Assembly (NCBI RefSeq): GCF_001039355.2
Contig: NW_019776173.1
Location: 50,833-98,150, forward strand
DNA length: 47,318 bases
Direction of reading: 5' to 3'
From: Lingula anatina
Lineage: Eukaryota; Brachiopoda; Lingulata; Lingulida; Lingulidae
A model generated the notes under the pieces. It had not been told where the DNA came from. It saw nothing but the letters and a program-made list of their open reading frames with translations, and made no database searches. Shown here in pieces: positions 33,131 to 43,391 of this stretch (positions are counted from its first letter, which is position 1; each line of letters starts with the position of its first letter). Position numbers and translations under genes: made by a program.

Positions 33131-34574
33131 TAGTTTTAATGTTAGTCAGCAAGATAATGGAGAGGAGAGTGGTGTGATGCACTCCTCCTTGGCACTGCAC
33201 AGTGTGCAAAGTTTTCATTTCTCTTTTTTTTACCTCTCAGAACATGCTGACCTCTACACCTTGAGTAGTTCACAGTTTTCATTTTCCCTTCAGATATTAC
33301 CGTTCTTGTTTACTCAACACTCAGGGTATTTAGCACACACTGTGTTGAATCACTTACTTGTTGTGTTAAGGGGTAAAATAAATATGTTATAGGAGGATTT
33401 TTGTATCATTTTCCTCAGGAAATGTTGCCATTGCGCAGTCCACTGCGTAGGTCAGTAAACTCCAAGAGACATTTCCTTCCAACTAAGTGCTAAATAGACT
33501 AAAATCTTCTCATGTTAATGTACAAAATGATCTGTGTTTGGGCCAACTTTTTTTCTGTACTTTGCCCACACAGTCTTCAAGAAGAGTTCAGTACCATCAA
33601 AGGAGACCAACATGTGGACTGTGTATGCATCAGATAAAAAAAATCTCCAGCAATTGGGCAATAATTTTTTTGAGTTCTCTTTCTGTTTTGAGATCATATT
33701 CTTTGCCTTGTCATAAAAGTTCATCAACCTAAAATAGAGAGACTTGCAGGTCAGTCACCAGTCAAGGTATATTTGGCTTAGAAGGTGGAAAAAATTTCTG
33801 TAACTTTTGGATTTCTTCTTTTTGCAAACACTCCGTGCCAGTTTAGTGACCTTAAGCCATGCCATCTACACACTATTTATTAAACAAATTAAATCCTGCT
33901 TGTCCCGAGTTGAGGCATCTAGGTTAGTTTTTTTCTTGGCCAACACTGGAAGGCAACCTTTGGGTCAAATTTTGTTTTCATTTACAAGAAAATCTACACA
34001 TACCCAGTCTTGACTAAAGATTCCAGGTGTTTTGTGAGCCATCACTCTACCTCTGAAATAGGAATTCTGGCAGATGTTTTCTTTATTTGTGAAACTTAGA
34101 AACCATGCACTTATTGGGTTGATTGAGGCCAAATTTCTATTGCCAGGAAGATCATAAATGCTTGAATTTTTTTAAATAATATTATTACTTTTATATTGAT
34201 TTGTTATGCTCATCAAAATGATTAGATGAATGAATAAAAAATAACATAAATGTAATTGATAAGAAATACTGATGTAAAGTAATAAGGGATTAATAAAATG
34301 AAAAGGAAAATTAAAAGCAATGTGCCAAATAAAGTCTACTTATTTCACTTTTTGTAACATAACATTTTTGCACACCAAAACAAACAAAATATATTCATTT
34401 CACGCCAGGCTGGTCACATGTGGGAGATTTTTTCTCTGTGTATAAGTAATTTTCGAAAAAGTAAATCATCTGATTAGGAGCGACATTTGCCAGATGGACA
34501 TTGAAGTGCTTTGGCTAGGTGAGAAATTTGGAGTGCTTTTCCAATACAAACTGTCACCCAAACAAGGTGATTGC

Positions 34575-34920
34575 AGAAGAATAAAAACACTGGTTACCAG
34601 GTTAATGATTGGAGAGCTGTTGTCCCATGTTGTTGTTCTAGGTAGAGAGGATAAAAACACTGGTTACCAGGGTGATGATTGGAGAGCTGTTGTCCCATGT
34701 GTTGTTCTAGATAGAGAGGATAAAAACACTGGTTTCCAGGGTGATGATTGGAGAGCTGTTGTCCCATGTGTTGTTCTAGATAGAGAGGATAAAAACACTG
34801 GTTTCCAGGGTGATGATTGGAGAGCTGTTGTCCCATGTTGTTGTTCTAGGTAGAGAGGATAAAAACACTGGTTACCAGGGTGATGATTGGAGAGCTGTTG
34901 TCCCATGTTGTTGTTCTAGG
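34575..34920. repeat. Minisatellite, about 70-bp unit, five copies
   Basis: Counterpart of the array at 29595-30010, one unit shorter. Confidence 0.9.
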
Positions 34921-34980
34921 TAGGGAGGATGAAGTTGAGAGGTTTATGCTAAACATAAAGCCTGTCTATGGATGTATTCA

Positions 34981-35200
34981 GAACATCGACGGCATTAACA
35001 ACCAAAGTTGATTCATGGACTAACAGATCTGCAGATCAAATATGGATGACTCACTTGAAAGCTTGCCACATAATCCCCTACTAGCCTCTGATCATTCCCC
35101 GTGGATATTACGCAGCAAACTTTTAACTGGGTCTGCCGTATTTGATACATAGATCTGTAAGTCCACGAATCAACTTTGGTTCTGAATGCTGTCAGTGTTC
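34981..35200. mobile_element. Copy of the palindromic MITE
   Basis: Counterpart of 30072-30291; its own near-identical copy is at 35796-36015. Confidence 0.7.
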
Positions 35201-35795
35201 AATGATTTAAGCAGAAAACTTTCCCAGCTGCTCCTCTGGGAACAAAATTGATTTACAGAAGATAACTCTGCCATCATTAGGGTTTAACTTGGTGAGAAAA
35301 GTTTTATTCCTCTTCTGAGCAAGTTCTGCCCCAGCGCAACTAAATGTTTTAAATAACATTTTGGGTTTTCCAAAGCTTTTTCAAATTTTCATGTTCATGG
35401 AGATCCTTTATATAAAAAAGAACAATGTTTTTATGCATTTCTCTGTGGCATAGAAAGCTGAGTGTTTTCAGTGTTTTTTTTTAGATTAAACTGTTTAGCA
35501 CTTTTTTAATTTTCTTTTATGGGCATTGGAAGTTGAGCATTTTCCAGTATTTAGACTGGTGTCTCATTTTTTTCCTTTTTTATCTTTTTTACTCTGCCAC
35601 CAGATTAATGTGAAACAATTTAGGTGTGCATAAATAGTAAGAAGGTTTTAGTGCCAGGTGAAGAATGAAAAATCTGCCTGTCAGAGGTTTGAAGGTTTCC
35701 TGCAAGGATTACCAGGAANATGTTGTTGTTATAGGTAGGGAGGATGAAGTTGAGAGGTTTATGCTAAACATAAAGCCTGTCTATGGATGTATTCA

Positions 35796-36015
35796 GAACA
35801 TCGACGGCATTAACAACCAAAGTTGATTCATGGACTAACAGATCTGCAGATCAAATATGGATGACTCACTTGAAAGCTTGCCACATAATCCCCTACTAGC
35901 CTCTGATCATTCCCCGTGGATATTACGCAGCAAACTTTTAACTGGGTCTGCCGTATTTGATACATAGATCTGTAAGTCCACGAATCAACTTTGGTTCTGA
36001 ATGCTGTCAGTGTTC
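35796..36015. mobile_element. Copy of the palindromic MITE
   Basis: Lies in the second half of the 814-bp suspect duplication, so it is probably not an independent insertion. Confidence 0.65.
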
Positions 36016-36790
36016 AATGATTTAAGCAGAAAACTTTCCCAGCTGCTCCTCTGGGAACAAAATTGATTTACAGAAGATAACTCTGCCATCATTAGGGTTT
36101 AACTTGGTGAGAAAAGTTTTATTCCTCTTCTGAGCAAGTTCTGCCCCAGCGCAACTAAATGTTTTAAATAACATTTTGGGTTTTCCAAAGCTTTTTCAAA
36201 TTTTCATGTTCATGGAGATCCTTTATATAAAAAAGAACAATGTTTTTATGCATTTCTCTGTGGCATAGAAAGCTGAGTGTTTTCAGTGTTTTTTTTTAGA
36301 TTAAACTGTTTAGCACTTTTTTAATTTTCTTTTATGGGCATTGGAAGTTGAGCATTTTCCAGTATTTAGACTGGTGTCTCATTTTTTTCCTTTTTTATCT
36401 TTTTTACTCTGCCACCAGATTAATGTGAAACAATTTAGGTGTGCATAAATAGTAAGAAGGTTTTAGTGCCAGGTGAAGAATGAAAAATCTGCCTGTCAGA
36501 GGTTTGAAGGTTTCCTGCAAGGATTACCAGGAATCATTATGTTTAACCTTAAATTTTCATGACATCCAGATTTTGTTTTCCAAGATATTAGCCAAGATAT
36601 GTCAGGTTGGGAGGGGAAAATTTCTTAGAAGGATAATTGAAAACTGTGTTAATTTTGATTTCAATGACATGACATGTCTTGTTGCTATCAGGTTACATTT
36701 CAAAGGTGATTTTTCTAAGAAGAAAAAGATGGTTTTCCATCACACTTTATTGGTAGAATGTTTTATTGGCAGATAAGTCAGTAGAAACAT

Positions 36791-36827
<37 letters not shown>

Positions 36828-36858
36828 GCAGGCTGACAGACAGACAAACACACAGACG
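36791..36858. repeat. (ACAG)n microsatellite
   Basis: Counterpart of the tract at 31079-31146, with small sequence differences. Confidence 0.9.
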
Positions 36859-38222
36859 AATAAGAAAAGCTTAATTTTATCTCTGTAAAACCCAGTGAAA
36901 TAATTATATCTCTGTAAACCTCAGTGAAATACCACACCAGTTAAGAGTACTTCTAACTCCAGACAAGATCCTTTACCTGGAGTATCTTCACTGATTCAAT
37001 GATCTCCTCTGCACAGTCCACTGATTTGTACTGATGACAAACAGGAAATGAACAACTACTGTTTCACATTAGCCGAGATAAAACAGTAACTCAATCGACT
37101 CTCAATTCAAAGAGCCCTTTTAGAGAAGATGCTTTTTTGCTATTTCCGACTTTGACTTAACCATTTCGTACAAATTGTTGACAAGACAAGAATGTTGACT
37201 GGATTATGTCACGCTGGGGTCAAAGACCATAAAAATCAGAAAGTGTCAATGGAAGGGCCTGTTGACTGTTGATTACTTGGCTGCATGCTGTGAACCCACA
37301 CTGAGTGATTGATTGCGAGAAGAATAAATTGCTCAGGTGAGGAACTAAAGAATGACTTTGGTTTTTCTTTCACTAAGGTTGAAAATTTCTTCTTATTTCT
37401 ATGTCTACAAATATATTTTTTATGGAGAAATAGAAAAATAAACCATAAAATATCCTTATCTGTGTCCTTATTACGTAATACAAACTGACTCCAAAATTAT
37501 TCTGACGAATTCATTATTGTTTATATGTATGTTTTTTAATGTACTCCTACTAAATAAAAGAAAAAAAACATGCAAATTGATTTTTGAGTACTGCGGAAAT
37601 GCTAAGTAATTGGCGTTACATAACAGTTTTGGCAGTAAGCAGAGAGGTGTGCCTGAGTATGCCTTCTCAAGTTGATGTGAAGCAAAGGTTGAGGGAAGAG
37701 CTCGTTTAATCTACGCATTACCTTCTTATGTGATTGGAACAGAGATACCAAGATATTTAGGGTAATGGATTTTATAGAGAGGGAAGAAATGGGGCAATGA
37801 CCTCTGGATATTGCAGGAAAGGCTATATAACTGACTAGGGAAGAAATATGACAGATTAAAGAGCACAGATTATTGGTTGTAGATCGAGGGTTATTGATAT
37901 TTCCTTATTCTGGAGTGCAAGGATGTCTCCCCCCCCCATGCCCCTGCCTATGACAATTGGTGTCTGTACATATACACAGTAAAAAAACATTATTGGCTGG
38001 TTTCTATTTCTGTTAAGATTGTTTTGAATATGCCAAAAGCTTAGGATTCAACATAGGAACAAAGTAACTAATACATGGATGGGTGCATCCATTTGTGCTC
38101 ATTTTCTTTTGACCAATCATCATTCAGTTTGAGATGTGTGGGAGATTTGGTATTTAAAGTCTTCTTTTTCTGATTTTGATTCTAAGACTTGTTTAAAAGT
38201 TGGGGATTTGAGTGGGCATGTG

Positions 38223-38271
38223 GAGAGAGAAAGAGAGAGAGAGAGAGCGAGAGATGGAGAGAGAGAGAGAA
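38223..38271. repeat. (GA)n microsatellite
   Basis: Interrupted GA tract on the plus strand. Confidence 0.9.
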
Positions 38272-39167
38272 TTAGTTTTAGAATGAAGAACTATGCAATG
38301 GACTAGGTTTTATGATTATTGTAAAGTGACTGAATGGAGAGTCAAATTTGGAAAACCATAGCAATACAAGTACCTAAACATACAAACCATCAAAGCTTTC
38401 TACATGGGTAAAATAAAAGTGCTTGGGAAGACCTTACCAATGCGAGCACTTCTCATTAAAGATAAACCCATGTACTTTTATGCTTGAGAACTCCTTGAAA
38501 AATGGGCATCAAAAGAGCTGATATTGCCCTTTGCCATTCACTGGTAGTAAAGTGTTTCCTGGAGTATCAGATACATAAGGGTCTGACAATCGTAGATCAG
38601 TTTGTTTCTTGTTCTTATTTGTCTCACGTATCCTATGAATAGTTACTGGTTTAGTCACTGACAGATGAAGGTGCGAGCTTCATTTTATCAAAATGTTGAC
38701 AGCTTTTAATCTTTTTAAAATTTCTTTGATAGAGAAATTAGGGGTGGTTTCTCCTGCCTGACCACAAGGTTGAGACCTGCACTGCAGGCGTCACCTGTAT
38801 TTGAGAAACATCAAAGTTGAGGAAGTATTTATAAATACCTTTTCATAAATTGATCAATAATTTTTGATATATTGCATGTAAAAGCATGTCTGTGTGTGGT
38901 CTCGTACACTGTCCAAAAGGCTCAGACTTATCATGTTCTTATGCACTACTTTTTGTTTATAAAAGGTAAAAAGTGAGAATAGAGTCTGTCATTTTTTGTT
39001 TCTTTTCCCCTCTGTACTACACCAGAGTATAAAAGATAATTTGTACTCATAAAGTGTTAAAAAGAGAATTGAACATTTCAGTTTTACTCCCCCCTCTCCC
39101 CTGCACTCCTGAGGACCGTTGAGGCTATTTGCTTGCCAAATTTGATATTAATTGATTTTCATGTCAG

Positions 39168-39243
39168 AAAGGTGCCCTCCACAGTAGAAATGGCCCTGTC
39201 TGCAGACCTGGACACCTTGAAGAGCTGCTTCCTCTTCACCAAG
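39168..39243 (+). other. Possible exon (cassette or unrelated), weak
   Basis: After the acceptor-like ttttcatgtcag, 76 bases of clearly GC-richer, open sequence encode KVPSTVEMALSADLDTLKSC plus five more residues. The first base would complete the Arg codon split at the end of PSMD1 exon 19. However, the peptide does not resemble the expected next part of PSMD1, and the donor (AAG/gtctta) is weak. It ends one base before the duplicated segment at 39244. Confidence 0.25.
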
Positions 39244-39642
39244 GTCTTATTTTATCTTATCACCGGGGAACTATGTTGATGGTTTTCTATGTGCCTGAGT
39301 TGGGCTCACTCTTCTGTGTAAATGTTAAATTGGAGTTACTTTGGTCCAATGTGGAAGGCCCTTTAGCAACATGCCTTACATTGGGTGAAAATATTGCTGG
39401 GATTATATAAGATATTTTGCCTGCAAATTGGCTTACAGTGTGNGTCTTATTTTATCTTATCACCGGGGAACTATGTTGATGGTTTTCTATGTGCCTGAGT
39501 TGGGCTCACTCTTCTGTGTAAATGTTAAATTGGAGTTACTTTGGTCCAATGTGGAAGGCCCTTTAGCAACATGCCTTACATTGGGTGAAAATATTGCTGG
39601 GATTATATAAGATATTTTGCCTGCAAATTGGCTTACAGTGTG
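39244..39642. repeat. Identical 199-bp sequence twice around a single N
   Basis: 39244-39442 and 39444-39642 appear identical, separated only by the N at 39443. This is the plainest case of an unmerged contig overlap. Confidence 0.95.
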
Positions 39643-42186
39643 ATAAAAATAAGTAGGGAAAAATGATGGTTAAGGTGACACAAAAAATAGGGTTATATTT
39701 GAAACAGAAAAATTTGGAGCATACACTGAAAAAGAATGGTGATCAAATTTCTAAAATAAGAAGAACTGAAAAAATGAAATAAGATTAAAAACAAAAAGTC
39801 ATGAGTTCAATGAAAAAGATTAACTCATAAAAGTGATATTATGTTACTGACACCTAGGTGATGATATAAAATTAGGATTCTGGAGGGTATATCAAATTGT
39901 GAAATTGTGTTTAGTATGAGGAACATTTTACATTGATTGCAATCCTTTTCTTCAGCTACTTATCTGTCTCTACAAGAATAATACTTTCTTAAATTTCTTG
40001 TTACACAATTTCCATCGAGCGTCTAGGCTATAATAGGCCTCCTGATCTTTTCTTCCAGTGAGAAGAGAGATTTCTCATAGGTTTTTCTCAGTCGTCTTAC
40101 GTAACTCTCACCTCCGTTCCGACAGATAGGATTGCAGAGAGAGTGTTCATGTGTCTGGAAAAACTCAGGGGAAAATGATTCTTTTAAGCCTTTAACAGTT
40201 GCAGTACTCCAGTGGGGCATTGTATGAAAAAAGTAGATGAGAAAAAGAATGATACAGACCTCAGGGGTTTAATCTTGGGGCCAATCTAATCTTTCTGTCT
40301 CTCTCTGCAGTTACTTCTTTTAACTCTTTTTGTTCTTGCCACTTACTTTAGGGGGTTCCTGCATTGTTATTTCCCATTTCTCTTATAATGTTTATTTTTT
40401 CAATAAAGCCATGCTCCTTGTTTGTCTGTAAATGTTTTTTATCATTTCAGCAGAAATAAACATATTTTAATATTTAAATAAAATTCGCAACTTTGAAATC
40501 AGTATGCATTTCATGAGTGTAATAGTTTTGATGAAGGAATATTCAATTAATTGCCTTTTTTAAAAGTTCATTGACATCAAACAATATTAATGTTGCTTTC
40601 AGAATAACTGTGTTTGCATGCTGTTTGACATTGGAATTACAACATTTACTCTGATGTATATATTCATAACAACAAAGTATGGTTTATTGACTGAAGAATA
40701 GTAATGGTTTAAAATGCCAGGAGTTATTTTTACTAGATTGCATCAGTACCTCCTAGCAGTGTAGTTTGAAGAGTGAAGGTATTATACATTTAGTATCAAA
40801 GATAAATGTCTATTTATTGCATCAGGACATCCATTAAGATACTTGTCCGTTAAAAGATGTTGTTAAGGACATCAAACCAACATGATAATTGACGAAGTGT
40901 TGATAAGTTTATCAGTCCATGAAGAGTGTTGGTTTAGGAAGTGCTTACAGTTGATCAATGTGAGTGTGTTGATTTAGGAAGTTGTAATTTCTTCACTAGA
41001 TAGTGCTGAAACATCCAATTATGTAACTGAAAATAATTCTCCCATGCAATGTAACAAAGTGTTTTCCCTTGATGTTCAACTTTTGGCATTTCTGTGCAAG
41101 TCGGCATCTTTGATTTTGTGTATTTATTGCTGACATTTGTTCTCAACCTTTTCATAGCACAGGCATCTGCTGATAAGCCGTTTGCTTTTAAAAAAAGGGT
41201 GGACTTTATGTAACTTTTTTTCTTGGTATGTTTAGTGGTTAATAATATGAAGTAACGTACTAGTAGGTGTGAAGTAGGCAAATTATTTGTGTCAACATCA
41301 ACTTCAGCTAGTTTTGTAATTGATAGATACCTACGAGTTTAGAGTTTGCAATCCTTTAAACATTCATGTTGGGCAAAATGTAAAAGGAACTAAGAAAGAA
41401 GGCATTATACAAACAGTCTCTATATAGCAAGCCTTAGTAACAAATTAAAATAAATTTAATTCATAAAATTGAAATTAAAAAAAAAATTATTGTAAAGAGT
41501 AAATTGAAGATATATTTTTCATAAGAAAATTCTCTTTTTTTTTCAAATCTTTAACATGCTGTTGTTATATTACAGTCAACAGCAGAAGTACCAGAAAAGT
41601 TCTTGATTGCCATTAAATTACATCAGATTTTTATTAATGCTTGGATATTTTGAACAGTGCATCAGTTTAGTATACAGCTGGATGTGAAAAGAACCAAAAC
41701 TGTCTATGGTGAGCACAAAATAACTTCATCAAATTGCCCGCTGAGCAAGGTGGGTTACCTAGACACCCAGTTTCAGAGAGACTCCTACATTTGCCTGCCT
41801 TAACCATTTATTGTAATGTTCCAACTTTAATGTATGGACATCAATCAAATAGCATGGCAGCTGGGACACGATAGGCCCACTTCACTTTGATCAATGAAAA
41901 CTATAAGCTACAGCTTGATAGGGTTGTTATCAACATCATGTATCAGACAGAACTTCATATCTCTGGTTTTTATAGTCCGTTAGATAAAGAATCATTAATC
42001 TTGGGTTCTTATATTCAGTATGAGCAGGAAGGATTGAAAAGGTGATGTGACTGGAATGTTTCTCTATACAGCAACCATTGAGCTCTGTTTTCTGAGTAAC
42101 TTGGTAATGCTTTTGTGTAAGGGAAGAACTATAGCTTTTTTTTTTTTCCTCTGGCAGCCCTACCCCCTTAGTATGAGATTGTCAAA

Positions 42187-42352
42187 CAGGTCCGTAGCCA
42201 GCAATTTTAAAAGGGGGGTTCTTTTTCTGAAAAATTGGACCTTTTCCCATAAAAACGTCATGTACCTAGATCAAATTTAACCCAGAGTGGACCTTTTCCC
42301 AGCAAAAGGGGTGGTTCTTTCGAACCCCCGAATCCCCCAGGCTACGGGCCTG
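42187..42352. mobile_element. MITE with CAGGYCCGTAGCC termini
   Basis: The left end CAGGTCCGTAGCC and the right end GGCTACGGGCCTG are inverted repeats with one mismatch. They are followed inward by ggggggttct and its complement-like gaacccccg. The internal phrase ggaccttttccca occurs twice. Flanking CAAA on both sides may be the target duplication. The length is 166 and the interior is non-coding. Confidence 0.7.
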
Positions 42353-43391
42353 CCAAATAATGTTAAATGTCTAGAGCATAACACATACCATGTCACCAAT
42401 ACTTGAATACAATATATTGGCTTAGTTTTATTACTGATTAATCAGCAGAACACCTACAGCTAATTTATGCTATATGGAAGCTGTTAAAATTGACTTGGCT
42501 TGAAAATAAGCCATTCTGAAGATTATAACATCATAGTGTTCTCTTAGGATGTTCGTAGAAAAAGACTAAGCTTTTTGTTTCTGATTTCATTAATTTAAGT
42601 TAAAAAAAAGGAAAACAAAGAAAAAAAGTCAAAACAGCACAGTTCCTAGAAGGTCTTGTCTTCTTTTATCAACAAATCTGCTTGTAGAAATGATGTTTTT
42701 AATTGTATCAAGCATAATTAGAACAGACAAATTCAAGCAGGTATGTCAGCACTGCTCTAAAAGTATCAAGTAATCTTCTAAAAATATCTCCTTCAGATGT
42801 TTTTATCTTTTGAGATCAATTTAGAAACATTTTCAAAGTTGTCTGGTTAACCTTGGTATTCACAGTGACAGTTTTTCCGTTCTTATCAAGAGCCAATTAA
42901 ATTGGCTGTACATAAACTCTGCTAAATTGTGAAGCAGCTAAGAATTCTTGGCAAAAAGCACCATCAGTATGAAAAACTGGTCATTTGAAACAAATGTGCA
43001 TCCTTTGGCCATCTTTAAATTGAAATGGTGAAACAGTTTGATGCAGAGAAAAAAGTTTTACAAGAGGTTGCACAAAACCTTTTATCAACAAAATAAAATA
43101 TATTTTTCAGTTAGTCAGGAGTTGGCATTAAACAACAAATCTGCCACTTTGACATCAAGAGAAATTAACTTAAGAGTTCAAAGGTACAACTATGTATCCA
43201 CGTATGTACCTTCATTGACCTAATGTTCCTTCATGTGACTTTATAATGGTCGATGCTGTGCAAAGTACCATGAAATAGATTAAATAATCAGTGCACTGAA
43301 GAATGGAGGAAAGCATCCCTGTCATTTTACCAACAATACTCCATCTTTTATGAACCATGGGTTTACAATAAGTAAATGTTAAGAAGGGTAA

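Larger units (their letters stand above)
34905..36533. repeat. 814-bp sequence present twice around a single N
   Basis: 34905-35718 and 35720-36533 are equal in length and nearly identical (one visible change is ttctagg/ttatagg near the start). The first copy ends exactly at the N at 35719. This is read as an unmerged contig overlap. Confidence 0.9.
31968..37677. repeat. Second copy of the 5-kb duplicated block, with an internal duplication
   Basis: Matches 27021-31966 from the base after the N to the base aligned with the end of the first copy. It is longer because it includes another single-N duplication (35720-36533). Confidence 0.9.
24352..43391. other. Long PSMD1 intron (apparent) without further PSMD1 exons
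   Basis: After PSMD1 exon 19 I find no sequence matching the expected next block of the protein, so the gene probably continues beyond the window and this is intronic. It holds two MITE families, a minisatellite, microsatellites, three suspect duplications, one weak exon candidate (39168-39243) and otherwise AT-rich DNA. About 24.4-27.0 kb and 37.7-43.4 kb are mostly featureless; the short open frames there look random. Confidence 0.6.

Noticed and set aside
31968-37677. Genuine tandem segmental duplication of 5 kb
   Set aside because: The repeat ends exactly at a single N and two more single-N overlaps lie nearby, so an unmerged assembly overlap is the better explanation.
40023-40220. 65-codon minus-strand frame (MPHWSTATVKGLKESF...)
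   Set aside because: Plausible composition but no recognisable domain, splice context or conservation evidence; may be a repeat fragment.
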